The notes under the pieces were generated by a model. The model saw only the letters and a program-made list of their open reading frames with translations. It was not told the origin of the DNA and searched no databases. A DNA stretch of 64,000 nt from Gammaproteobacteria bacterium (GTDB lineage Bacteria; Pseudomonadota; Gammaproteobacteria; JAADGQ01): NCBI GenBank assembly GCA_021648145.1, contig JAKITI010000003.1, positions 165,270 to 229,269 on the forward strand. The letters are read 5' to 3'. Of this stretch, positions 48,918-58,086 are shown piece by piece. The stretch's first letter is position 1. Each line of letters opens with the position of its first letter. A program made the translations under genes and the position numbers.

Positions 48918-50816
48918 ATGCTGCAATTTATTAGAAACCGTGCAAAAGGGCCGCTTTCCTGGATGATCGTTGGTCTGATTATTATTCCTTTTGCTCTTTG
49001 GGGAATTAATAATTATGAAAATGAGGTCGTGGTCAGTGTTGCCAGCGTAAATGGTGTTGACATTACTCAGCGTGACTACCAAAACGAGTATCAACGTGAA
49101 CGATCTCGCCTTCAATCTATGTACGGTGAAAATTTTGATATCGAATTATTGGGAGAGCAGCGTGTTAAGCAGGAGGTCATTGACCGTCTCGTTGAAACGG
49201 AGTTGTTGCACCAAGCGGGTGTTGATGATGGTTTTTGGGTGAGTGATACCCAGTTAAGCTTATCAATTAAAGATATTGATGCTTTTCAAGGGGATAATGG
49301 TTTTGATAGTGAGCGATATAAGCGTACATTGGCAATGCAAGGTATGCAGCCTGCTGAATTTGAGGCTCATTATCGACGCGCACTTTTTGTGGATCAAAGG
49401 CAGGCAGGAATTATAAACAGCTCATTTTCAACACCCAATGAAATAGAGGCATTGGTTGTGCTTAGTGAGCAGCAGCGTGAATTGAGCTATTTGACTGTTC
49501 CTGTAGATCAGTTCATAGGAAAAGCAATAGTGAGTGACGATGCTTTGCAGTCGTATTACGATACCCATAAAGAGCGCTATGCAATACCTGAAAAGGTGAG
49601 TTTGCAATATGTTGAATTGAGTGTGGATGGTGTTGCCAAGTCTGTTGACGTGACTGATGAAGAGGTTCGAAATCTTTATGAAGATCGTCTGGCCGAATTG
49701 ACAGAAGAAGAGCAGCGCCGAGCCAGCCATATTTTAATTTTAGTGGATGAAGAGACAGATGACTCTTCAGCACTGAAAAAAGCAGATGACTTACTGAAAC
49801 GTATCAAGTCAGGAGAAGATTTTTCACTGCTGGCTAAAGAGTTTTCTCAAGATCCTGGTTCAGCTGAACTTGGTGGTGATTTAGATTTTTTTAGTAAAGG
49901 TGTGATGGATGATGCGTTTGAAGAATCAGCATTTTCTCTTAATAAAGGCGAAGTTAGCGAGCCTGTGAAAAGTAGCTTTGGCTATCACTTGATCAAACTG
50001 ACTGATATTCAAGGTGGTAAAACAAAGCCATTTGAAGAGGTGAGTGATCAACTAAAAGAAGATATTGTTCAGCAAAAAGCAGCTGATATTTTTCTTGATC
50101 AAGCAGAAACTTTGGCAAATCTCACTTATGAAACCCCTGAAAGTCTGGGTGCAGTCGTGGATGAACTAGGTCTGTCCATACAGAAAACCTCTCTTTTCAG
50201 TCGAGGGCAGGGCGGTGGAATTGCAAAAAATTCGAAAGTAAATTCGACTGCTTTTAGTAACGATGTTCTGGGCGAAAAAAATAATAGTGAAGTTTTGGAG
50301 ATTGCTCATGATCGGTTGGTCGTGGTTCGTATTGATAAACATGAAGATTCAAGTATTCGTCCTTTTGAAGAAGTGAAAGAGACTATTATAAACGATCTCC
50401 GTCGTACTGAAGCCTTGAAGTTAGTGAAACTGGAAGGTGACAAGTTACTTGCTGATATGAAAGGCGGCACTAATGGTAAAGGGTTGGCTGGTGAAAGTGG
50501 CTATGATTGGAAAGAGCCTGGGTTTGTAACACGTAACAATCAAGAGGTGAGTCGTTCAATATTAGATCATGTTTTTAAAGCTGAAAAACCTGTGGGTGAT
50601 AAAAAAGTGATTTCTGGATTTGAACTTCCTTCTGGTGATTATATTGTGGCTGTTGTTTCAGGAGTAAAAGTAGGTGAAGTACATAAAGCGGGCACGCCTG
50701 AATGGCAAGGCGCTGAGCAAATGCAGAGTCGTATGCATGGAATGGCTGATTTAACGGGTTATATTAAAGCGCTAAAATCAGAAGCAGACATTACGTATAA
50801 AGCTAAAAACTTTTAA
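48918..50816 (+). CDS. ppiD: Periplasmic folding chaperone PpiD
   Basis: A 632-aa membrane-anchored chaperone (E. coli 623). It has an N-terminal membrane segment (about residues 13-29, WMIVGLIIIPFALWGI), a SurA-like N-domain, one parvulin domain (about 268-362; RRASHILI, GGDLDFFSKG and FGYHLIKL) and a long C-terminal region. The protein faces the periplasm and helps newly exported proteins fold at the Sec translocon. It follows the tRNA pair, as in related genomes. Confidence 0.95.
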   Translation: MLQFIRNRAKGPLSWMIVGLIIIPFALWGINNYENEVVVSVASVNGVDITQRDYQNEYQRERSRLQSMYGENFDIELLGEQRVKQEVIDRLVETELLHQAGVDDGFWVSDTQLSLSIKDIDAFQGDNGFDSERYKRTLAMQGMQPAEFEAHYRRALFVDQRQAGIINSSFSTPNEIEALVVLSEQQRELSYLTVPVDQFIGKAIVSDDALQSYYDTHKERYAIPEKVSLQYVELSVDGVAKSVDVTDEEVRNLYEDRLAELTEEEQRRASHILILVDEETDDSSALKKADDLLKRIKSGEDFSLLAKEFSQDPGSAELGGDLDFFSKGVMDDAFEESAFSLNKGEVSEPVKSSFGYHLIKLTDIQGGKTKPFEEVSDQLKEDIVQQKAADIFLDQAETLANLTYETPESLGAVVDELGLSIQKTSLFSRGQGGGIAKNSKVNSTAFSNDVLGEKNNSEVLEIAHDRLVVVRIDKHEDSSIRPFEEVKETIINDLRRTEALKLVKLEGDKLLADMKGGTNGKGLAGESGYDWKEPGFVTRNNQEVSRSILDHVFKAEKPVGDKKVISGFELPSGDYIVAVVSGVKVGEVHKAGTPEWQGAEQMQSRMHGMADLTGYIKALKSEADITYKAKNF

Positions 50817-50825
50817 GTTCAAGAC

Positions 50826-52010
50826 TTGAAAAAAAATTATATAAAAAAAGGTGCATCACGACATTATGTTGGTGGCTCTGATATTTTCGCTTATGAAGCA
50901 CAAGCTTTATCTGAAAATCTGGGTGGTGATATTGTTATTAAATTGCAGCAACGGGGTGCACATCGAGGCTGGGTGAGTGATTCCAGTGCACCCCAAAGCC
51001 AGGTTGTTTTAGTAGAAGATATTTGTGATGCCTGGAAGCTGTCTGAGCCCATTGTTCTATCAGGATTTATTGATTCCAAACGGCTAATAGAGCATGAAAC
51101 ACATATAGATGAATCGTATCAATTAGTGAGTGATGTGCTTGATGATGAAGAGTGTAATGAGTTACTTTCTCAACCCCCTTATTTTTCACGTTTATCCCAT
51201 CGCTTTGAAATACTTTCCAGTATTTATGATGAAAATGACCCTCAAGCGATTGAAAAAATAGAGTGTGATGTGATTGAAGAGGGTAAGGTTGTTGCTGAGA
51301 ATTTGTGGTTGAAGCTTTCCTGGCTCTCTTTTGTAGAGAAGGATGCTTCATTACGGTTTCGTTTCTCTTTTGGATTAGAGTCTTATGAAGATGTTGCGGC
51401 TGACCCTGCTCGCCAACAATACGCTGCAGAGTTTACAGAGGCTATTTTCCCAGAGTCAGCACTGATCAGCCGTAATGAAGAGCTGAAAAAGGTATTATGT
51501 AAAGTACTTGGTGCCCACGATGTTTCATATGTTGAGCGGATCATTTTTTTTAATGCACCTGAGGGTGGAGCACAGTTTCATCAAGATATAGAGAAAGGTC
51601 ATCAAGGGGTTGTTTATGCACAGCTCAGTGGGCGTACGGGTTGGTTAACTTTGTCCAAACAAGCTTTAGTTGATGAAATCCAGTTTTTTTTATCACGCCC
51701 TGATGCCTCTTCTTTGATGCAGCTTGTGAATAACACAGAAGAGATTGAGTATTTATATTCAAAAGCATTAAACAATACCTCATTGTCTGTTTATCTGGAT
51801 GAGCAGGATAACGAACCATTAGAAAAATTGATTAATCGTCTTCCTGCTTTTGCACAGCAACTTGTTGAGCGGGGACATTTTTATATTGTGAATCCAGGTG
51901 ATGTCGTATTGTTGCCACAGCAAGATATAGATCATTGCGCATGGCATGCCGTGTTGTGCCTAGATGATTTCATCGGTGAGGGGCTCTCTTTTGCTGTTCG
52001 TAAGGCTTGA
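50826..52010 (+). CDS. Unknown protein with HxD...H oxygenase-like residues
   Basis: A 394-aa cytoplasmic protein with no close family that I recognise. Its C-terminal half has a HxD motif (H252, D254 in GGAQFHQDIEKGHQG) and, 120 residues later, NPGDVVLLP followed by H374 in WHAVLC and a terminal Arg. This is the arrangement of Fe(II)/2-oxoglutarate or cupin-type oxygenases. An Fe(II) site made of H252, D254 and H374 is inferred. The TTG at 50826 is the only start near; there is no good ribosome site, so translation may be coupled to ppiD, whose stop is 7 bp before. sdhE follows 41 bp after. Confidence 0.5.
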   Translation: MKKNYIKKGASRHYVGGSDIFAYEAQALSENLGGDIVIKLQQRGAHRGWVSDSSAPQSQVVLVEDICDAWKLSEPIVLSGFIDSKRLIEHETHIDESYQLVSDVLDDEECNELLSQPPYFSRLSHRFEILSSIYDENDPQAIEKIECDVIEEGKVVAENLWLKLSWLSFVEKDASLRFRFSFGLESYEDVAADPARQQYAAEFTEAIFPESALISRNEELKKVLCKVLGAHDVSYVERIIFFNAPEGGAQFHQDIEKGHQGVVYAQLSGRTGWLTLSKQALVDEIQFFLSRPDASSLMQLVNNTEEIEYLYSKALNNTSLSVYLDEQDNEPLEKLINRLPAFAQQLVERGHFYIVNPGDVVLLPQQDIDHCAWHAVLCLDDFIGEGLSFAVRKA

Positions 52011-52051
52011 TGTGGGGTGGGAAAAAATAAAAATCAGGATTGTCGTTGTTT

Positions 52052-52297
52052 ATGGATGACCCTCGCTCAAAAGTGCGCTGGCAGTGCAGGCGCGGGATGC
52101 GTGAACTGGATGTATTGCTGTTGGGGTTTTTTGATGCTCGTTACGATGCACTTTCTAAAAAAGAAAAAAATACTTTTCTCTCACTGTTAAACTATCCCGA
52201 TAATGAGTTGCTTGAATGGCTTATGGCTCGCAGCAAACCCAAGGATTCAGGGTTAAATCATGTTATCACCCAAATACGCAACGCCGCTGCATCTTGA
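52052..52297 (+). CDS. sdhE: FAD assembly factor SdhE
   Basis: An 81-aa protein that helps insert FAD covalently into succinate dehydrogenase (and fumarate reductase) flavoprotein. The conserved RRGMRELDVLL motif contains the RGxxE that is essential, and FLSLLNYPDNELLEWLM follows. The frame is open to a TTG at 52040, near an AGGA; the ATG at 52052 fits the usual N-terminus. ygfX overlaps its 3' end by 38 bp, as in the sdhE-ygfX operon of E. coli. Confidence 0.9.
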   Translation: MDDPRSKVRWQCRRGMRELDVLLLGFFDARYDALSKKEKNTFLSLLNYPDNELLEWLMARSKPKDSGLNHVITQIRNAAAS

Positions 52298-52703
52298 CTT
52301 AAAACCCTCTCGGATATTGTTTGCACTTTTGTGCTTTATGCATGGAGGTGCGGTTTTGATTTTATTGATAATTCCTATTCCTGCCTGGTTATCTGTTTTT
52401 CTATTTTTTCTGATAGCGCTTGAATTATTTTTACAGACAAATTTACATGTTCGTATGTGCAGCAAACAGTCGGTGGTTCGCCTGATCTGGCTGGAAAGTA
52501 GTCGGTGGAAAATTTTTTATAATGAAGGAACGTATGTTGAAGGGGTGCTTTTGGGGCAAATCTATTTACATAAGGGGCTGGTTATATTACGGTTTCAAAC
52601 AATAAAAAAAGAGAAGAAATCTGTCATTATTTTTATTGATAACATCACTTCTGAGTCACATCGGAAATTACGAGTACGTTTGCGCTTGCAGGCGGATTCA
52701 TAA
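52260..52703 (+). CDS. ygfX: YgfX-family membrane protein
   Basis: A 147-aa protein with two close membrane segments (about 19-40 and 43-56) and a soluble tail, matching the YgfX family by size, topology and position after sdhE. In E. coli YgfX (CptA) has been linked to inhibition of cell division proteins, but that role is debated. AGGG 7 bases before the ATG supports the 38-bp overlap with sdhE. Confidence 0.75.
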   Translation: MLSPKYATPLHLDLKPSRILFALLCFMHGGAVLILLIIPIPAWLSVFLFFLIALELFLQTNLHVRMCSKQSVVRLIWLESSRWKIFYNEGTYVEGVLLGQIYLHKGLVILRFQTIKKEKKSVIIFIDNITSESHRKLRVRLRLQADS

Positions 52704-52824
52704 AAATAATTGGAACTCTGGTCAAGTATAGATGCCTCTCAGTATGTCATATTTATGATACACTCGGCGTTTTTAAAGGGACTATTTTTAAGTTTCTAAT
52801 TACATATTTGGCAGGTTTAAAGTT

Positions 52825-53550
52825 ATGTCTAAAAGTAGTACTGCTGTGGCGCATAAATCATCATCTGATAGTAATAATAGTGCAGGTTTGAGCGCTAAAG
52901 ATATTCATGCGTTAAATGATAAATATCATTCGCTGAGTATAGAGGCGCGAATACAAGCGCTCTATAAGGATTTTTCTCAAGACAAAGTGATGCTGACCTC
53001 TTCTTTTGCGGCAACTTCAGCATATTTGCTACATATTTTTTCACGTTTTGCACCCACCCAAAAAGTATACTTTATTGATACAGGTTTTCATTTTCCTGAT
53101 ACGTTGGCATATAAAGAAAAATTGACAAAAATGTTTAATTTAAAAGTAGAAGATGTGTGTGCCGAGGCGTGGAAGCATGAGTATACGGTGAAAGATGAAA
53201 CCTGGAAAACCGACCCTGACTTCTGCTGTTCAATTAATAAAGTTGAGCCACTCCATAATTTGCAGGGGTGTTATGATATCTGGGTATCAGGTCTGATGCG
53301 TTGGCAAACTGAGCATCGTGCAACATTAGATATTTTTGAAGAACGCAATGGAATTATTAAGTTTTATCCTCTTGTTGATGTAAGCAAGGAAGAGCGCGAT
53401 CTTTATATTAAAGAGCATGACCTTCCATTTCATCCATTAGTTGCGCAAGGTTACTCCTCTATTGGCTGTACACATTGTACCAAGCCAGGGGATGATCGCT
53501 CAGGCCGTTGGAACAATAGTCCTAAAACAGAGTGTGGTTTGCACCTATGA
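52825..53550 (+). CDS. cysH: Phosphoadenylyl/adenylyl-sulfate reductase, APS type
   Basis: A 241-aa reductase making sulfite for cysteine synthesis. It has the paired cysteines (FCCSINKVEP) and CxxC (GCTHCTKPG) that bind the [4Fe-4S] cluster of APS reductases, plus the catalytic Cys in the C-terminal KTECGLH. PAPS-only enzymes lack these four cysteines, so APS is the likely substrate. The N-terminus has an extra low-complexity Ser/Asn stretch. No other sulfate-assimilation genes are next to it; cysM is 20 kb upstream. Confidence 0.92.
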   Translation: MSKSSTAVAHKSSSDSNNSAGLSAKDIHALNDKYHSLSIEARIQALYKDFSQDKVMLTSSFAATSAYLLHIFSRFAPTQKVYFIDTGFHFPDTLAYKEKLTKMFNLKVEDVCAEAWKHEYTVKDETWKTDPDFCCSINKVEPLHNLQGCYDIWVSGLMRWQTEHRATLDIFEERNGIIKFYPLVDVSKEERDLYIKEHDLPFHPLVAQGYSSIGCTHCTKPGDDRSGRWNNSPKTECGLHL

Positions 53551-53577
53551 TGAGTGCCAGCACTTGCAGGATTTAAG

Positions 53578-54927
53578 TTAAAATGGGAGTTGTCCTTTGA
53601 GACCCCGAATCATTTTTTGCATCCCCCCTTTTTTGCTCATTCGCTTCATCATCTTTTGCATTTGAGTGAATTGTTTGAGTAAACGGTTCACATCTTGTAT
53701 TTGAGTGCCGGAGCCAGCAGCAATACGGCGTTTACGAGAACCTTTGATAACGGCAGGGAATCGGCGTTCGTGAGGTGTCATGGAGCCAATAATAGCTTCA
53801 AGCCTCACGGTCTCTTTGTCATTAACTTGATTTTTAACGGATTGAGGAATGTTGGGCATCCCTGGAAGCTTGTCCATCAAACCCGCCATACCGCCCATAT
53901 TACGAATTTGTTGCAGTTGATCACGAAAATCAGAAAGGTCAAAGCCTTTTCCTTTTTTCAGCTTTTTAGCCATTTTTGCAGCTTGTTTTTGGTCAACAGA
54001 GCGTTCAACTTCTTCAACCAATGAAAGTACATCACCCATTCCTAAAATACGTGAAGCCACACGATCGGGGTGAAATGGTTCCAATGCTGTCGTTTTTTCA
54101 CCAACACCCAGAAATTTGATAGGTTTCCCTGTGATTTTTCGTACTGAAAGTGCTGCGCCTCCACGTGCATCACCATCCGTTTTAGTGAGTATCACGCCCG
54201 TTAAATTGAGTGCGTCACCAAAGGCTTTGGCCGTGTTGGCTGCATCTTGGCCCGTCATACTATCAACAACAAACAGAGTTTCGATCGGGTTAATGGCGCT
54301 ATGCAGCTGCTTGATCTCCCCCATCATTTGTTCATCTATGTGTAGGCGACCGGCAGTATCCACAATTACAACATCAATATGGTGGTTTTTGGCGTGGAGA
54401 ATTGCATTTTGAGCAATATCAACAGGTTTTTGATCAATGCTGCTTTCGAAAAAATCAACATGGACTTCATTTGCCAGAGTTTTTAACTGTTCAATTGCAG
54501 CGGGGCGATAAACATCGCAACTGACGACCAGAACTGATTTTTTCTCACGCTCTTTAAGAAGGCGTGCCAATTTAGCAACTGAAGTGGTTTTACCCGAACC
54601 TTGCAAGCCAGCCATCAGTATGACTGCGGGAGGTTGTGAGCGTAAATCAAGTGCTTCGTTAGCTTCACCCATCACCGTAACGAGCTCTTCATTAACAACT
54701 TTGATCAATGCTTGGCCAGGGGTGAGGCTTTGTAGAACCTCCGTGCCAATGGAGCGTGCGCGTACGCGATTGATGAAATCGCGGACTACGGATAATGCGA
54801 CATCAGCTTCAAGCAGTGCCATACGCACTTCGCGCAGAGCTTCTTTGATATTGTCTTCAGTGAGACGTCCTTGGCCGCGTAATTTTTTTAAGGTATGGCC
54901 AAGTCGTTCAGAAAGTGAGTCAAACAT
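53578..54927 (-). CDS. ffh: Signal recognition particle protein Ffh
   Basis: A 449-aa GTPase (E. coli 453) that binds 4.5S RNA and the signal sequences of membrane proteins. It has an N domain, a G domain with GLQGSGKTTSVAKLA, DTAGRL and TKTDGDARGG, and a Met-rich M domain (QMQKMMKRMSKKGGMQKMI) for signal peptides. It is convergent with cysH, with only 27 bp between stops. It lies downstream of the MBL gene in the same direction. Confidence 0.97.
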   Translation of the reverse strand: MFDSLSERLGHTLKKLRGQGRLTEDNIKEALREVRMALLEADVALSVVRDFINRVRARSIGTEVLQSLTPGQALIKVVNEELVTVMGEANEALDLRSQPPAVILMAGLQGSGKTTSVAKLARLLKEREKKSVLVVSCDVYRPAAIEQLKTLANEVHVDFFESSIDQKPVDIAQNAILHAKNHHIDVVIVDTAGRLHIDEQMMGEIKQLHSAINPIETLFVVDSMTGQDAANTAKAFGDALNLTGVILTKTDGDARGGAALSVRKITGKPIKFLGVGEKTTALEPFHPDRVASRILGMGDVLSLVEEVERSVDQKQAAKMAKKLKKGKGFDLSDFRDQLQQIRNMGGMAGLMDKLPGMPNIPQSVKNQVNDKETVRLEAIIGSMTPHERRFPAVIKGSRKRRIAAGSGTQIQDVNRLLKQFTQMQKMMKRMSKKGGMQKMIRGLKGQLPF

Positions 54928-55004
54928 AGTGATTAAGAGCTAATTATGGTGATTGATTAAGGTTGTTGGTAGATGATAGGGGAGTGGAGGGTAACATTCA
55001 AATG

Positions 55005-55769
55005 TTACAGCTGAAAAACCTCTCCCCCTTTGAGCGCTTTGATATTGAAATCAGAAAGTGCTATTTCACACTCAGCCAGAATGGCTTGTTCAGCTCCAGG
55101 TTTTGCATGCGTCAGATAGATGCGGGTATCATGTTTTAGTTTTTTTAGGTCAGCCGCTAATGTATTCGGGCAGTAATGTTTGGCGCGTTGGCTAAGCGCT
55201 TCATCTTGATTGGCGAATGCAGATTCAATGATCAGTAAATCAATGTGATCGTAATGATTAATAATATTCCAGAAGCTATCGTTACTTGTTGTATCGCCAG
55301 AGTAAACAAAAGTTTTGTTTTTATGGCTCACCCGGTAGCCAACAGTGGGCACGACATGGTTGACCGGAATCATTTCAAAATGGCGACCATTCAGGGTGCA
55401 AATTTCCCCAGGTATTAACGGATAATAGGCGATCGCAGGATGCTTGGGGTCAGGGAGTTCTGAAAAATCAGGCCAGATTACCCAGTTAAATATATGTTGC
55501 TGTAGAGCCTTAATAGTTTCTGGCAGTGCATGAATTGCAATGGGGCGCGTAATTTGATCAAAAACACTGTCAATTAACAGAGGCAAGCATGCAATGTGAT
55601 CCAGATGTGAGTGGGTAATAAAAATGTGCTGGATACGGCTCATTTCATCCAGCGTGAGTTGCCCAGCCCCTGTGCCGGCATCAATGAGAATGTCGTGATC
55701 CACCATGAAAGAGGTGGTTTGCCGCTGTGCGCTGATGCCGCCACTGCATCCTAGTATGCGTAATTTCAT
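55005..55769 (-). CDS. Metallo-beta-lactamase-fold hydrolase
   Basis: A 254-aa MBL-fold protein. The metal motif HSHLDH is present, with ITHSHLDHIACLPLLIDSVF, in part, which resembles the class II cyclic-nucleotide phosphodiesterase pattern (HxHLDHxxG). Further ligands are NHVVPTVGYR, SGDTT and the terminal THAKPG. The ASGNSS-like lead is MKLRILGCSGG. Phosphodiesterase, RNase Z-like or another hydrolase activity is possible; cAMP as the substrate is only a suggestion. The start is 225 bp from the divergent ypjD-like gene. Confidence 0.8.
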   Translation of the reverse strand: MKLRILGCSGGISAQRQTTSFMVDHDILIDAGTGAGQLTLDEMSRIQHIFITHSHLDHIACLPLLIDSVFDQITRPIAIHALPETIKALQQHIFNWVIWPDFSELPDPKHPAIAYYPLIPGEICTLNGRHFEMIPVNHVVPTVGYRVSHKNKTFVYSGDTTSNDSFWNIINHYDHIDLLIIESAFANQDEALSQRAKHYCPNTLAADLKKLKHDTRIYLTHAKPGAEQAILAECEIALSDFNIKALKGGEVFQL

Positions 55770-55994
55770 TTAAATTCCCGGAGGTTTGGAGCTGTCATTA
55801 TATCTTGCGTCCTATTTTTCGCTTTGATTTTTGAAGTTAAAAATTATTAAAATTAAGTATTAAGTCTTTGTATTAGCGTCAATAATAATGATATTTTTAA
55901 TTAAATGCACGTAACCCGTTTTTTAAATTTTCATGTGGTGCCCGATTATGCCATTATTTACCCTCTTTTTAATTGCAACTCTTAAGGTATAATA

Positions 55995-56795
55995 ATGTTA
56001 ACTTCTTTTGCCGGTTTTCTTGCTGCGGCTCTTTATTTGATGACGGCGGTCTGGTTGGTCGTGCGTATTTCATCTGGGGGAGCACAAAAGAAGAGCTATG
56101 GGATTCTGGCGTTAGGGTTTGTTGCAATTATTTTGCACGTTGTGACTCTGGTTCCCAGCTTATTTACTGCGGCAGGAGTGAATCTGGGCTTTTATAGTGT
56201 GATTTCACTCTCCTCTTTGTTGATTGTTCTGCTGCTCTGGATTGCTGCGTTGAGCAAGCCCGTTGAAAATCTCGGTATTACCATTTTGCCTTTAGCAGGT
56301 TTGTCCGTTGTTCTGGATATGACACTGCCGGCTCTGCACCTCTTTCAAGAGCGGCCACCGTTGAGTCTTGAAATTCATATTGTGATGTCTATGTTGGCAT
56401 ATAGTCTGCTTGCACTTGCCGCTGCACAAGCACTTCTTCTGGCGGTGCAGGACTGGCGTTTACGAAACAGAAAGCCTGGTGGGTTTGTGCGAGCCTTGCC
56501 TCCGCTGGAAACTATGGAGCTGCTGTTGTTTCAGGCCATTACACTTGGCTTTGTACTTCATACCCTGGCGCTGTTGAGCGGCGCTGTTGCGGTGCAGGAT
56601 CTGTTTGCACAGCAGGTTGTACATAAAACAGTTTTATCGCTGATTGCCTGGGTACTATTTGCGATTCTTTTATTAGGGCGATGGCGTTTCGGATGGCGTG
56701 GTCGAGTGGCCATTCGCTGGACGCTTGTTGCATTCTCTATTTTGTTGCTATCCTATTTTGGCAGCAAACTTGTACTTGAAGTTTTACTGACCTGA
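55995..56795 (+). CDS. ypjD: Cytochrome c assembly-type inner membrane protein (YpjD/CcsA-like)
   Basis: A 266-aa protein with eight predicted membrane segments, of the HemX/CcsA-like family. Conserved histidines in the loops (LEIHIVMSM, VLHTLAL, VVHKTVLS) are likely to contact haem. It is annotated in E. coli as YpjD and lies next to ffh in most gammaproteobacteria. A role in cytochrome or haem handling is inferred from the family. The CorC-type gene follows 10 bp later. Confidence 0.83.
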   Translation: MLTSFAGFLAAALYLMTAVWLVVRISSGGAQKKSYGILALGFVAIILHVVTLVPSLFTAAGVNLGFYSVISLSSLLIVLLLWIAALSKPVENLGITILPLAGLSVVLDMTLPALHLFQERPPLSLEIHIVMSMLAYSLLALAAAQALLLAVQDWRLRNRKPGGFVRALPPLETMELLLFQAITLGFVLHTLALLSGAVAVQDLFAQQVVHKTVLSLIAWVLFAILLLGRWRFGWRGRVAIRWTLVAFSILLLSYFGSKLVLEVLLT

Positions 56796-56805
56796 AAAAT
56801 AGATC

Positions 56806-58086
56806 ATGGATAATATACCGTTAGAGTTTTTGTTTGGTTTTCTGGCTTTATTGATTTTGCTCTCAGCATTTTTTTCTGCAAGCGAAACGGCAATGATGAG
56901 TATTAATCGTTACCGTTTGAGACACCTTGTTAAAATGGGGCAAGCTGGGCCGCAGCGTGTTGCGAAATTGCTGGAGCGTCCTGATCGTTTGATTGGAGTT
57001 ATCTTGCTGGGTAATAACTTCGTTAATATTTTGGCATCATCTCTAGCGACCATTATTGCATTGCGTTTAATGGGTGAGGCAGGGATTGCGATTGCAGCAG
57101 GCTTGCTGACATTTGTGATACTTATTTTTGCCGAAGTAGGGCCAAAAACACTTGCTATTTTACATCCAGAGCGTATCGCTTTTCCTGCGAGTGTTGTGTT
57201 GTTGCCTATGTTGAAGTTGTTTTACCCTATTATCTGGATCATCAATACCATTGCGAATAGCATGTTAGCTGTTATTGGCGTTTCGCCCGACAAAGGTGGG
57301 CATCAAAATTTGAGTGCAGAAGAACTGAGAGCTGTTGTTAATGAAGCAGGCGCATTAATTCCGGCGAAGCACAAAAAAATGTTACTTAATGTGCTGGACT
57401 TGGAAAAGGTGACCGTTGAAGACATTATTGTTGCACGTAATGACATCGTGGGGATTGACCTCAATGAAGGGATTGAAGACATTATTGAGGTTATTACAAG
57501 CAGTCAACATACACGTTTATTAGTTTATCGTGGCAATATTGACCATGTCATGGGCGTGATGCATGTGAGAGATGCATTGCCACTTTTACATCGAAACGAA
57601 TTGAGTGTTGATGCGATTATTGAAATCAGTAAAGAGCCTTACTTCATACCTAAAGGTACACCTCTTAATATTCAGCAACTGAATTTTCAGCGCCAAAAAA
57701 GACGTATAGCACTTGTGGTGGATGAGTATGGTGAAATATTCGGATTGGTGACGCTGGAAGATATTCTGGAAGAAATTGTTGGTGAATTTACCACAGATAT
57801 TTCTGACAGTGGACGCGAGCTCCATCCTCAAAAAGATGGTTCATGTATTGTAGACGGAGCAATCAATATCCGAGCTTTAAATCGAAATATGCAAATAAAT
57901 TTGCCGACTAAAGGCCCAAAAACATTGAATGGCTTGATTATCGAGCACCTTGAGTCAATACCAAGCCCAGGCACCAGTTTATTGATTGATAATTATCCAA
58001 TTGAAATTTTACAAACAAAAGATAATGCGATTAAATCTGCCCGGGTTTTTCCTGTATTATCAGAAAAAAGTAAAATGGAAGTATGA
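56806..58086 (+). CDS. CNNM/HlyC-CorC family transporter (YfjD/CorB-like)
   Basis: A 426-aa protein with an N-terminal DUF21/CNNM membrane domain (about 1-180; SETAMMSINRYRLRHL and GNNFVNI motifs), two CBS domains (about 205-330) and a C-terminal CorC/HlyC domain (LPTKGPKTLNGLIIEHL). CNNM proteins move Mg2+ or act in its export. It follows ypjD closely and overlaps pdxB by 4 bases (ATGA), so pdxB is translationally coupled to it. Confidence 0.9.
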   Translation: MDNIPLEFLFGFLALLILLSAFFSASETAMMSINRYRLRHLVKMGQAGPQRVAKLLERPDRLIGVILLGNNFVNILASSLATIIALRLMGEAGIAIAAGLLTFVILIFAEVGPKTLAILHPERIAFPASVVLLPMLKLFYPIIWIINTIANSMLAVIGVSPDKGGHQNLSAEELRAVVNEAGALIPAKHKKMLLNVLDLEKVTVEDIIVARNDIVGIDLNEGIEDIIEVITSSQHTRLLVYRGNIDHVMGVMHVRDALPLLHRNELSVDAIIEISKEPYFIPKGTPLNIQQLNFQRQKRRIALVVDEYGEIFGLVTLEDILEEIVGEFTTDISDSGRELHPQKDGSCIVDGAINIRALNRNMQINLPTKGPKTLNGLIIEHLESIPSPGTSLLIDNYPIEILQTKDNAIKSARVFPVLSEKSKMEV

